50,993 nt of DNA from Shinella sp. UYSO24 (lineage in GTDB: Bacteria; Pseudomonadota; Alphaproteobacteria; Rhizobiales; Rhizobiaceae): the NCBI GenBank assembly GCA_902167985.1, contig CABHNZ010000027.1:1-50993 (forward strand), written 5' to 3'. The first letter of the stretch is position 1. Every line of letters begins with the position of its first letter. Below, piece after piece: positions 24,261-33,027 of this stretch. Under the pieces are notes generated by a model. It saw only the letters and a program-made list of their open reading frames with translations, did not search any database and was not told the DNA's origin. The position numbers and the translations under genes are program-made.

Positions 24261-25304
24261 ATGTCTGCAGATCTCTTTGTTCGCAATCTCGAAGACTTTG
24301 AGAATCCAAGGCTCGTCCCGCTCGGCGATGGATTTCACCTGTCGGCCTTCTTCCTGATGAAACTGCTGCCTGCTCGTTACATGTTGGATCAAGCCGTGGC
24401 GCGCGGCGAGCTATCGCCCGGAGGGCTCATCTGCGAGTCGTCATCAGGCACGTTTGCCCTTTCGCTTGCGATGCTTGCGGCACGACAAGGCTTCAGACTG
24501 CTGATCGTCGGTGACTGGGCGCTCGATACCGACCTGAGGAGACGGCTACGCCAACTGGGCACTGACATCGATATTGTCGATGAACCGCATCCCACCGGCG
24601 GGTTCCAGCTGGCTCGGCTGGAGAGGCTCCAACATCACCTCCAGCGAAATCCAGGCAGCTATTGGCCAAGCCAATATAGCAATCCGGACAACCCAGCATC
24701 TTACGCAAAGGTTGCGGCTCACCTGATCGACAGGCTTGGGAGGATCGACTGCCTGGTCGGACCCGTTGGGTCTGGCGGATCGATGTCAGGTACAGCCAGA
24801 TATCTCCGCTACCTTTTCCCTAATCTCACGGTCATCGGCGTGGACACGTTCCATAGCGCCCTTTTCGGACAACCGAATGCCCTTCGTCAGATCAGTGGGC
24901 TTGGAGGCGGGATCGTCCCCGACAATGTCGACCACACCCAATTCGACGAAGTCCATTGGCTCTCCGCGGCCGAGATTTTCAAGGCAATGCATGAGCTTCA
25001 CAGCCGCCATGGACTGTTCATGGGGCCAACCAGCGGAGCTTCCTATCGCGTCGCTCAATGGTGGAGCATGACGCACCCGGGCAAGTCAGTCGTGGCCTTT
25101 GGCCCTGACGAGGGGCATCGCTATGTGAACACATCCTACGACGATGACTGGTTGGCACGCACGATCGAGGGGTGGGATCAGCCAGCTTCCCTTGCCCCTG
25201 TTGAGATAGCATCTCCGACTGAGACACTTACCGGCTGGTCAAGGTTTCCATGGGCGAGACGTCGTCTTGCCGACGTTCCTCCTCCCCCGCCGCCCAGGGC
25301 CTGA
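24261..25304 (+). CDS. Cysteine-synthase-like PLP enzyme (fold type II), divergent
   Basis: 347 residues. The Schiff-base Lys is probably K34 in FFLMKLLPARYM, aligned with the usual GSxKDR motif, which is altered. The substrate loop normally TSGNTG reads SSSGTF (60-65), lacking the Asn. The phosphate cup GSGGSMSGT (170-178) is conserved, and GPTSGAS (about 259) occupies the usual C-terminal position. Such enzymes perform beta-replacement on O-acetyl- or O-phospho-serine/threonine; SbnA-like members make diamino acids. Following a kinase and preceding a ligase, this one may make a diamino or other beta-substituted amino acid. A C-terminal proline run (ADVPPPPPPRA) is unusual. Substrates cannot be read from sequence. 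Confidence 0.75.
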   Translation: MSADLFVRNLEDFENPRLVPLGDGFHLSAFFLMKLLPARYMLDQAVARGELSPGGLICESSSGTFALSLAMLAARQGFRLLIVGDWALDTDLRRRLRQLGTDIDIVDEPHPTGGFQLARLERLQHHLQRNPGSYWPSQYSNPDNPASYAKVAAHLIDRLGRIDCLVGPVGSGGSMSGTARYLRYLFPNLTVIGVDTFHSALFGQPNALRQISGLGGGIVPDNVDHTQFDEVHWLSAAEIFKAMHELHSRHGLFMGPTSGASYRVAQWWSMTHPGKSVVAFGPDEGHRYVNTSYDDDWLARTIEGWDQPASLAPVEIASPTETLTGWSRFPWARRRLADVPPPPPPRA

Positions 25305-25348
25305 CTCCAGGAAAATCGATCCCCAATCGCTCAGAAAGGAAGACGACG

Positions 25349-26569
25349 ATGCGTACAAAGTCCGTTATCATGGTCGAAAGCAGCTTTTCGGGGCATCTCT
25401 TCCATCGAGCGATCCGACAACTCGGCTTTGTGCCCATATTGTTGTCCAGCAATGCAGGCCGATATCGCCATCTCGATACCGAAGGCCTTGTCGCCGTTAC
25501 AACCGACACCCGAAACATCGATGCCGTTCTTGAGACATGCATCGCGCTTTCCCAAACCTACGAGATCCTTGGCCTCCTTACGAGTTCGAGTGCGTATGCC
25601 GACATAGCGGCAACCGCCTGCCGATCCCTCGGGCTTTCCGGCCCCGAGCCGGAAGCGATATCCATGTGCCTCAACAAATTCGAACAGCGCGACCGCATCA
25701 AGGCAGCTGGCCTTACCTCTCCGGCCTACCTGTTCACAATAGATCCCGACGCAGCAGTCCGCTTTGCAGAGCGAGTCGGGCTTCCGGTCATTCTCAAGCC
25801 GGCCGTCGGCGCCGGCAGCATGGGGGTCCGTTTATGCGAGGACCTGCCTCAGGTCGCAGCGCAGGCCGTTCACATCCTGAATTCTTCGGAATTCGCGACC
25901 TCACCCGGCGTTCTCGTGGAAGAATATATCATTGGCCCCGAGTTCTCCGTGGAAACGATCGGCGACACGGTGATCGGCATCACCAAGAAATACCTAGGTG
26001 ATCCGCCGTATTTCGTGGAAATCGGCCACGACTTTCCCGCAGATCTTGATCCCCATGCTACAGCAGCGATCGTAGAAACCGTGAAGCATGCCATTCGATC
26101 GCTCGACCTCCTTTGGGGGCCAGCCCATACGGAACTCAGGTTTGGCCCGGCCGGCCCAACGATCATCGAGGTCAACCCTCGGATGGCAGGAGAACTGATC
26201 CCGCAATTGGTATCTCTCGCCTATGGCATAGATCCGGTCCTCGAAACGGTAAAGCTTGCTGTCGGACTGCCCGTTACCCTCAGCGGAACCAGGAACCGCG
26301 CCGCCGGTATTCGGTTCGTCAATCCCGAGAAGGATGGCTTCTTGCATTGGCACTCCGACGTTCACCTCGCTAAAAATCTCGAAGGAGTTACCGATGTGGA
26401 GGTCTACCGCGGAGATGGACCCAGGATACGTCTTGGCGACTTCCGCGATCGACTTGCTCATGTGATCGCCGTTACCCCGACAATCCTACAGACGCAGGCG
26501 ACGCTCGAAAAAGCCATTGCGGCGCTTGAGGCAAAGATTACGACAAGTCCGAATGGAGGGACCGACTAG
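25349..26569 (+). CDS. ATP-grasp carboxylate-amine ligase
   Basis: 406 residues from ATG 25349, which has AAAGGA upstream; an upstream extension to 25250 overlaps the previous gene and is not used. The N-terminal Rossmann-like part begins SVIMVESSFSGH. The ATP-grasp core shows GLPVILKPAVGAGSMGV, VEEYIIGPEFSVE and the metal-binding EVNPRMAGELIPQLV. Members of this group (BacD, carnosine-synthase and related ligases) form amide bonds between amino acids through an acyl-phosphate. As the third gene of the operon it may join the PLP product to another amino acid to give a dipeptide-like metabolite. It overlaps the 3' end of the convergent regulator by 4 bases. Confidence 0.8.
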   Translation: MRTKSVIMVESSFSGHLFHRAIRQLGFVPILLSSNAGRYRHLDTEGLVAVTTDTRNIDAVLETCIALSQTYEILGLLTSSSAYADIAATACRSLGLSGPEPEAISMCLNKFEQRDRIKAAGLTSPAYLFTIDPDAAVRFAERVGLPVILKPAVGAGSMGVRLCEDLPQVAAQAVHILNSSEFATSPGVLVEEYIIGPEFSVETIGDTVIGITKKYLGDPPYFVEIGHDFPADLDPHATAAIVETVKHAIRSLDLLWGPAHTELRFGPAGPTIIEVNPRMAGELIPQLVSLAYGIDPVLETVKLAVGLPVTLSGTRNRAAGIRFVNPEKDGFLHWHSDVHLAKNLEGVTDVEVYRGDGPRIRLGDFRDRLAHVIAVTPTILQTQATLEKAIAALEAKITTSPNGGTD

Positions 26570-27297
26570 CCTGACCCAATCACCCCATCCTCCCCGGCAT
26601 CACGGTCGATCGCGTAGCCTGCTGCGCGCACAGTCCGAATTAGATCGGGCCCTCCCCCGCGCATAAGAAGCTTACGAAGACGCCCAACGTGAACATCGAC
26701 CGTTCGCGGTTCTACGAAGACCCTAGATGGCCAGGCTAGTGCTACAAGCTCATCACGGCTGAACACCCTTTCCGGTGACCCGAGGAGCGCGCGCAGGATC
26801 TTGAATTCGATCTGGGGCAGTTTCAGCTGCAAACCTCCGCGACGAACGCGCCGTTTCGCTACATTCATCTCCACATCTGCATAGGTGAGAACAGTACGAG
26901 GCTTCAGCCTCGCCACCGAGGTCTGATCGTCACGCAGGTTCGCCGCCAGAAACTCCAAAACCTGAGACGGAACAACCGGACGCATGGCAATCTCATCAAA
27001 TCCAGCCTGCTTGAGCGACGCGGTGCTGGATACGGAAGCCCTGCCCAGGACCGCAATCATGATCATCGGTGGATCAATGGCATCACTCTTGAGCGTCGAG
27101 CAGACCTCAGCCGCCTGTTCCAAGGTGTCTCGCGTGCAATCGACAAGCACTGCGCGCGGCCGAGTTTCATGCGCGGCGCGAAACAGGTCATCAAAGGTCG
27201 AGGAGTGAATGCATTTAAATCCATCCGCAGACAGCATGTGGCTGGCCAGCAGATAAAATTCTACGTCTCCGGTCATGATCAAGATCAGCGGCTTCAA
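26566..27297 (-). CDS. PhoB/OmpR-type response regulator with divergent receiver
   Basis: 243 residues. The receiver domain (1-120) keeps a phosphorylatable Asp53 in VLVDCTRD and an acidic residue at D11, but the conserved Lys is replaced (AMRPVVPS). The winged-helix DNA-binding domain spans about 135-235: KLPQIEFKILRALLGSPERVFSRDELVALAWP, RTVDVHVGRLRKLL, LIRTVRAAGYAI. There is no partner histidine kinase here. It runs convergent to the ATP-grasp gene and divergent from the LysR gene. It may respond without phosphorylation or to an unlinked kinase, and its position suggests control of the cargo island. Confidence 0.8.
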   Translation of the reverse strand: MKPLILIMTGDVEFYLLASHMLSADGFKCIHSSTFDDLFRAAHETRPRAVLVDCTRDTLEQAAEVCSTLKSDAIDPPMIMIAVLGRASVSSTASLKQAGFDEIAMRPVVPSQVLEFLAANLRDDQTSVARLKPRTVLTYADVEMNVAKRRVRRGGLQLKLPQIEFKILRALLGSPERVFSRDELVALAWPSRVFVEPRTVDVHVGRLRKLLMRGGGPDLIRTVRAAGYAIDRDAGEDGVIGSG

Positions 27298-27803
27298 CCG
27301 GATCCTCCTGAGGCAAGCTCATCGCGCACATCCTGATCTCCCCCATGATGGAGGAGGGTGGCGATGAGGCATCATCAACGGCGTTATCAGGCTTCGCTTT
27401 TTGAATGATCTTGTAATGTCTTGCGGCTAAGGCCGCGGATCAACCGATCACAAGTGCTAATTCCATCGACCCGAGCCTGATGATCATGCTTTCCATGGAC
27501 CGCACTACGACGGCTTCAGGAAGTCCAGTCGTTGACGTGGTCTTGCACCTCCAACGCGCCTCTGACATAAATTATCTGCCTTCATCCTCAAGGGACTGCG
27601 CGAACACACGCCCGCGCGCTCAATCCGAGTAACGTCCAGACCGATGTTGGCAAATCGCCATCCCCGCGCTGGACGGTTCGGGGCTACGTTGTGTTGGCGA
27701 AGATTATTTCAGAGCATTCATTGAGCCTGCATGCCTTTGGGTGCGGGACAGAGTTGTCGTGCTCGTCATTCAGGTCTGCCGCTGCCAGCATCGGTATCTG
27801 CTG
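27298..27803. other. 506-base divergent promoter region between the two regulators
   Basis: It separates the leftward response regulator from the rightward LysR gene and contains no supported gene. GGCTAAGGCC-type short repeats occur near 27427. A partial match to the candidate TraR box (CACAAGTGCTA near 27450) lacks the matching left arm. The long low-homology stretch probably holds both promoters and regulator sites, none assignable by eye. Confidence 0.35.
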
Positions 27804-28709
27804 ATGAACCTGCGGCAGATCGAGGTATTTCAGGCGGTCATGCGCGCTGGCAGCATCACTGCGGGCGCCGACTTGTTGAACCTGTCACAGCCAGCCGTCA
27901 GTCGTCAGATCGAGCGGTTGGAGAAGGTGTCCAATCTAAAACTCTTCAAGCGTGTCGGAAGAGGGTTACAGCCAACGCCAGAGGGGATGGCCTTCTACGA
28001 GGAAGTCAAACGGGCTTTTGTCGGGCTGGAGAATTTGCGGCATATCGCCGACACGATCAGCAACTTCAACACCGGCCACCTTCGCATCACCTCTCTGCCG
28101 GCGCTCGGGTTCGGCTTTCTTCCGCGCGTGATAACCCGATTTTCTTCGCTATTCCCGCAAGTCGATGTCTCCCTCCAGGTTCGCAGCGCCGGAGCCGTCC
28201 GCGCCGTGACCGCCACCCAGGAATTTGATTTGGGCTTCCTTCCCGGCCTCGGGGACTACACCGAACCTCACGTGCACCACTTCGCAACGGTCGATGCGGT
28301 CTGCATCCTTCCGACAGACCATCCCCTGTCCAATCTGACCGAAATAAGGCCGGAAGATCTGCAGGGCATATCCTTTGTGGGGCTCGTGAAGGACGACATA
28401 ACGCGCCGCCAGGTGGATCAGTTGTTTCGCGCCGCCGACATCCCCCTGCGCCAGCATGTCGAAACACAATTTGCCGCAACGATCTGCAATTTCGTCATAG
28501 GTGGTGCCGGCGTCTCGATCGTCAGTCCCTTCGCCGCAGCCGATTTCGCCGGGCGTGGGCTGATCATGCGGCCATTCAGACCTGCGGTCAAAGTCGATTA
28601 TCAGATGGTCATGCCGAGCATGCGACCGCAGTCGGCCGTCACCCGGAAATTCCTGACAGTTTTGCAAGAGGAACGCGACCACGCGCTCCGATCGTTCGCC
28701 GATGCATAA
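27804..28709 (+). CDS. LysR-family transcriptional regulator
   Basis: 301 residues from the ATG at 27804 (MNLRQIEVFQAVMRAGS); a longer in-frame reading from 27741 has an atypical N-terminus. The winged helix-turn-helix covers residues 1-60 (SITAGADLLNLSQPAVSRQIERLEK) and the periplasmic-binding-like effector domain 90-295. The sequence type is close to regulators of opine and amino-acid catabolic operons such as OccR/NocR. It lies 257 bases before the ABC importer genes, in the same orientation, so it probably induces importer and catabolic genes when their substrate binds. The ligand cannot be inferred from sequence. Confidence 0.85.
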   Translation: MNLRQIEVFQAVMRAGSITAGADLLNLSQPAVSRQIERLEKVSNLKLFKRVGRGLQPTPEGMAFYEEVKRAFVGLENLRHIADTISNFNTGHLRITSLPALGFGFLPRVITRFSSLFPQVDVSLQVRSAGAVRAVTATQEFDLGFLPGLGDYTEPHVHHFATVDAVCILPTDHPLSNLTEIRPEDLQGISFVGLVKDDITRRQVDQLFRAADIPLRQHVETQFAATICNFVIGGAGVSIVSPFAAADFAGRGLIMRPFRPAVKVDYQMVMPSMRPQSAVTRKFLTVLQEERDHALRSFADA

Positions 28710-28966
28710 TCGCGGATCGAGGATCATGGACCCGATCCATTCATTACACTGACGCATGAATTGCCACCATAATTCGATTGGACGCAACGCGACCAATTCT
28801 ACGAAAATCAACAGGTAGATCGAAGCCAAATTTCCCGCTCTCAAACGCCGGCAGGGGACTGTCCACCGACCCAGTATCAATTTTCAGAACGAGAGGAGAT
28901 GGCATCGATCAGCTCCCACCAAAAAGCCCTGCGGCTCGAACGCGGGTCAAAAAGAGGAACAGCGCC

Positions 28967-30046
28967 ATGCAGCAAGAATTAGCACCCTTTCCCGCCATGC
29001 GGCGGCGAACATTTATCGCCACATCTGCCGCAACCGTACTTGCAGCCCCTTTCGTGAAATCGGCCTCGGCCCAATCTCGCTCGCTGACCATTCGCGACCC
29101 AGGCGGACCGGTTGGTGAAGCCTATCGTAAAGCCTTTTTCGAGCCATTCAGCAAAGCAACGGGTGTCAATGTCCTCGGCGTGCAGTCGTCCCATGGTCCA
29201 ACAGGCGAAATCAAGGCAATGGTGGATGCCGGCAATTATGCGTGGGATGGTGCCCTTCTCGACATGAGCGACGCCGTTGTCCTGCTGTCGGGCAACTATC
29301 TAGCACCTGTCGTCGGCTCCAACGGCCTTGGCCCCAACGCCAAGCAGATCCCAGCGTCCTTGCGAGACGAATTCCTGATCGGCGCGATGGGCTACGCGAC
29401 TGTCATCGCCTACCGCACGGATACAATGGGGAAGAAGCCGCCGACAAGCTTCGCCGATTTCTGGGATACGAAAGGCGTGCCCGGATCGCGGTCACTTCGC
29501 AAACATCCGAGCGGAACGCTCGAGCCGGCTCTCTTGGCCGATGGCGTCGATAAACAGAAGCTATACCCGCTCGACCTCGATCGCGCGTTTCGAAGCCTCG
29601 ACAAGATCCGCAACGATATCGGCGTCTGGTGGACGGGTGGAGCGCAGACATCGCAGATGCTGAAAACAGGCGAAGCGGATTGCGTTCTGACCTGGAATGG
29701 CCGCGCTCAGGTCGCAATCGACGACGGTGCGCCGGTTCAGATCGTCTGGAAGGATGCCATGTTCTCCTTCGGGGGCTTTGCTATCCTGAGAGGTGGTCCA
29801 AACGTCGATCTCATGCGGGAGTTCGTCGAGTTTTCGTCTTCACCCGTGCAACAGGCCGAGTTCGTCAAATACTCAACGAGCGGCCCCTGCAATCCTGCTG
29901 CCTTCGACCATATCGACCCCAAGATCGCCGATATTCTCCCGACAAACCCGAAATATTTCTCCGAAATGTTCGTGATGGACGCGAAATGGTGGGGCGCCAA
30001 TAGCGACAAGGCTCAGGAGCGTTTCGAGACCTGGTTGCTCGGATAG
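28967..30046 (+). CDS. ABC transporter substrate-binding protein, polyamine/opine type (PotD-like)
   Basis: 359 residues; ATG preceded by AAGAGGAAC. The N-terminus has MRRRTFIATSAATVLAAP followed by SASAQ, a twin-arginine-like signal with a cleavage site after the Ala, so it should be periplasmic. The rest is a type 2 periplasmic binding protein of the PotD/spermidine-putrescine family (SLTIRDPGGPVGEAYRKAF, WDGALLDMSDAV, GEADCVLTWNGRAQVA). It is first of the importer operon with potA- and permease-like genes. The family also includes opine, mannopine and other amino-acid-derived substrates, so polyamine itself is not assured. Confidence 0.85.
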   Translation: MQQELAPFPAMRRRTFIATSAATVLAAPFVKSASAQSRSLTIRDPGGPVGEAYRKAFFEPFSKATGVNVLGVQSSHGPTGEIKAMVDAGNYAWDGALLDMSDAVVLLSGNYLAPVVGSNGLGPNAKQIPASLRDEFLIGAMGYATVIAYRTDTMGKKPPTSFADFWDTKGVPGSRSLRKHPSGTLEPALLADGVDKQKLYPLDLDRAFRSLDKIRNDIGVWWTGGAQTSQMLKTGEADCVLTWNGRAQVAIDDGAPVQIVWKDAMFSFGGFAILRGGPNVDLMREFVEFSSSPVQQAEFVKYSTSGPCNPAAFDHIDPKIADILPTNPKYFSEMFVMDAKWWGANSDKAQERFETWLLG

Positions 30047-30109
30047 CTCTGACCAGTGCCGGCAGGCCCGGCAATTGTCCGATCATCGAGACGCGACAGG
30101 ATTTTTACA

Positions 30110-31210
30110 GTGACAGAGAAAAGAAACAAACTGACCGTACGCGGTCTGACCAAATGCTATGGGTCAGCAATGGCTCTTGATGGTGTCAATCTCGAACTCG
30201 CCGATGGCGAGTTCTTGACCATGCTTGGGCCCTCCGGTTCCGGGAAAAGCACGCTTCTTTGGGCGGTTGCCGGGCTCAACGAGGTCGACGGAGGCCAGAT
30301 CTGGATCGATAACCAGGAGGCAACATCCGCGCCGGCCTCTCAAAGAGATATCGGGATGGTTTTCCAGAATTATGCGCTCTTTCCTCATATGACGGTCGCG
30401 CAAAATATCTCCTTTCCTCTTGAAATGCGGCAGGTCTCTGCAGAAAAGCGAGCCGAAGCCGTCACACGTTCCCTCGAGATGATCAAGCTTGAGCATGTCG
30501 CGGACCGGTATTGCAACCAGCTATCGGGCGGGCAGCAGCAACGTATCGCCCTTGCCCGCGCATTCGTCGCCAACCCATCCATCATTTTGATGGATGAACC
30601 CCTCGGAGCGCTCGACAAGAAGCTGCGCGATCATCTTCAACTAGAAATCAAACGCCTCCACGAAACACTCAAAATGACCGTCCTCTACGTCACACACGAT
30701 CAGGAGGAGGCGATGGTCATGTCGGATCGTATCTGTCTGATGAATGCGGGTCGTATCGAGCAAATCGGCACACCGGAAGAGCTGTATTTTCGCCCCCGAA
30801 GCATCTTTGCGGCAGACTTCCTCGGAGAATCCAACCTGATTTCGGGTGAAATCACAGGCCAGGAAGACGATCGCATCGTCGTCAACCTCCCGGGCCTTGG
30901 GAAGGTGAAAGTCGCCGGTTCAATGCCAGGCAAAAACACTGGCAAGATCGTCCACTTCACGCGGCCGGAAACAATCGAAGTCCTTGCAGACGCTGATATC
31001 AGGGATAACATGTTCTATTCCAAAGTGGATGACGTCATTGTCTGCGGGGCCATTACCAAGCTGTTCGTCCAATTCGGCGACGACGCGTGTCTCAAGGTCT
31101 CGACACTCACCAGCCGCACGCCTCAGATACGCAAGGGAGACATCGTCTCAGTCGGGTGGAACGACGATGTCGGCCAGGTCCTCGCGCAGGATCAGCGGGA
31201 GGCAGCGTGA
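30110..31210 (+). CDS. ABC transporter ATP-binding protein, PotA-like
   Basis: 366 residues from a GTG at 30110 (VTEKRNKLTVRGL) with ACAGGA upstream; the in-frame ATG at 30056 precedes the previous gene's usual spacer and is less likely. Motifs: Walker A GPSGSGKST, Q-loop FQNYALFPHM, signature LSGGQQQR, Walker B ILMDEPLGALD and the switch VTHDQEEA. A C-terminal TOBE-type domain (from about 285) follows. It powers uptake through the fused permease next door. The stop codon overlaps the permease start (TGATG), so the two are translationally coupled. Confidence 0.9.
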   Translation: MTEKRNKLTVRGLTKCYGSAMALDGVNLELADGEFLTMLGPSGSGKSTLLWAVAGLNEVDGGQIWIDNQEATSAPASQRDIGMVFQNYALFPHMTVAQNISFPLEMRQVSAEKRAEAVTRSLEMIKLEHVADRYCNQLSGGQQQRIALARAFVANPSIILMDEPLGALDKKLRDHLQLEIKRLHETLKMTVLYVTHDQEEAMVMSDRICLMNAGRIEQIGTPEELYFRPRSIFAADFLGESNLISGEITGQEDDRIVVNLPGLGKVKVAGSMPGKNTGKIVHFTRPETIEVLADADIRDNMFYSKVDDVIVCGAITKLFVQFGDDACLKVSTLTSRTPQIRKGDIVSVGWNDDVGQVLAQDQREAA

Positions 31211-33027
31211 TGGCAAGCCTCGACATAATCAGCCATTTCGCAGCCCGACAGCAGCCCAGGTTCAAATTGAACAGGCTTTATTTTCAGACGGGTCCGGTTG
31301 TCATTTTTCTGGTAGCGCTGTTTATCGCTCCCGTCGTCACACTGCTCGCCCTGAGTTTCCTCGATAATCACAACGCAATCACGCTCACCAACTATCAACG
31401 CCTGATCGAGGTGCCACTCTACGGCCGCGTGCTACTCGCGACCGTCAAAATCGCCTTCTTCACGACCGTTTTCTGCCTGGCGGCTGCCTATCCCGTTGCA
31501 TATCTTCTGACGATGTCGAAATCCTCGACGCGGAACTGGCTCATCATCCTTGTCCTGATGCCATTCTGGACCAGCGTTCTCGTCAAGACTTTCGCCTGGT
31601 TTGTCATTCTTGGCAAAAAGGGCGCTCTCAATCAGATCTTGCAGGCCTACGGCATCATCGATGCTCCCCTACAGCTTATCTACAATTTCACAGGCATCAT
31701 GGTCGGGATGACCCATGCACTCATCCCTGTCGCAGCGATGACACTTCTCTCCGTGATGGAGCGCGTAGACCCCAATCTGTCGAAGGCCGCGGCGACGATG
31801 GGAGCTAAGCCCGGGACGCGCTTCTGGCGCATCTATTTCCCGCTCACCATGCCGGGTGTAGCGTCTGCCGGGTTGCTCGTGTTCATCAGTTCACTCGGGT
31901 TTTATGTGACGCCAGCCCTTCTCGGCGGCCCACAGGATACGATGATCGTGCAACTGATCGTCTTTCAAATCCGCGAAGTCCTGAACTGGCCGTTCGCCGG
32001 CGCAATCGGTGTCCTCCTCGTCCTGACATTCATGGTCATCTTCTATTTCTACGACAAGGTTTTTGGCCTATCCGTCGTCAGTGGAGATGGCTCAAAGGAG
32101 ACGAGTGCTCGGACTTCGATGCTGCGGAACGCTGGATCAGCGTTTGGGGCACGGATATGTTGCTGGCTTGGTTCTCTGACTGACGCCGCAATTTCGCTCG
32201 TCCCTCGGCGGGTGGGCAGATCGGCTCACGTGGTCGTAAACCACGGCCGCCTCCTCAAGCTTGTTTGCGCGTTGATCTTCTGTTTCCTCGTCCTCCCCAC
32301 CCTCTTCGTCGTGCCAGTGTCCTTCACCTCTGAAGCGTTCCTGACCTGGCCCCCAAAGCTCTTCTCACTGAAATGGTATGTGGACGTCCTCCACTCCCCT
32401 ATCTGGCTCGACGCCGCGGCGCGATCCTTCGGCGTGGCAGTCGCCTCCGCATTGATGGCGATGCTGTTCGCTCTACCCTGTGCGTTTGCTCTAGCCCGCA
32501 AGAAATTTGCCGGAAAACAAGCCCTGTTCGGTCTGGTTGTCGCGCCGATGATCGTTCCAAATATCTTTGTCGCTGTCGGGCTATTCTTCCTCTTTTCCCG
32601 TATCGGCATCGCGGGCACCACGCTTGCCGTCATTCTCGGTCATACCGTCATCGTCATTCCCTATGTCGTGGTGACACTGCTGGCGGTCGTCAGGGGCTAT
32701 GATCAGAACCTCGACCATGCCGCAGCAACCATGGGTGCATCCCCACGACAGATCTTCAGCCGCATAACATTCCCCGTCCTGCGGTCCGGCATCATCGCCG
32801 CCTTCATGTTCGCCTTCATCGTCTCCTTTGACGAACTCACTATCGCTCTCTTCGTGACGGGCGGTCGCGTCGCAACGCTTCCCAAGCTCATGTACGAAGA
32901 TGCGCTCCTCTCCGTCAGCCCGCGACTGGCCGCCGTGGCCACCCTTCTTCTCGTCTTCATGACGATCATCATCGCCATCTCGGAAATCATTCGTCGGAGA
33001 GGAAGATCCTATGCCGCTCAGCACTAA
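31210..33027 (+). CDS. Fused ABC permease, PotB-PotC-like in one chain
   Basis: 605 residues where the family normally uses two proteins of about 280-300 residues. The first half (to about 290) has PotB-like spans and the EAA loop near AAATMGAKPGTRFWRIYFPLTMPG. A linker of about 60 residues (SGDGSKETSARTS...) follows. The second half has a full PotC-like set with its own EAA loop AAATMGASPRQIFSRITFPVLRSG. Both EAA loops are complete, so both can contact the ATPase. The frame is open throughout, with no sign that a stop was lost recently. It overlaps potA at the start and the deacylase gene at the end (17 bases). Confidence 0.88.
   Translation: MASLDIISHFAARQQPRFKLNRLYFQTGPVVIFLVALFIAPVVTLLALSFLDNHNAITLTNYQRLIEVPLYGRVLLATVKIAFFTTVFCLAAAYPVAYLLTMSKSSTRNWLIILVLMPFWTSVLVKTFAWFVILGKKGALNQILQAYGIIDAPLQLIYNFTGIMVGMTHALIPVAAMTLLSVMERVDPNLSKAAATMGAKPGTRFWRIYFPLTMPGVASAGLLVFISSLGFYVTPALLGGPQDTMIVQLIVFQIREVLNWPFAGAIGVLLVLTFMVIFYFYDKVFGLSVVSGDGSKETSARTSMLRNAGSAFGARICCWLGSLTDAAISLVPRRVGRSAHVVVNHGRLLKLVCALIFCFLVLPTLFVVPVSFTSEAFLTWPPKLFSLKWYVDVLHSPIWLDAAARSFGVAVASALMAMLFALPCAFALARKKFAGKQALFGLVVAPMIVPNIFVAVGLFFLFSRIGIAGTTLAVILGHTVIVIPYVVVTLLAVVRGYDQNLDHAAATMGASPRQIFSRITFPVLRSGIIAAFMFAFIVSFDELTIALFVTGGRVATLPKLMYEDALLSVSPRLAAVATLLLVFMTIIIAISEIIRRRGRSYAAQH

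Noticed and set aside
27447..27460. CACAAGTGCTA as a fourth TraR box
   Set aside because: The left half reads GATCACA rather than TAGCACA, so the dyad is incomplete; it is left as a possible coincidence.
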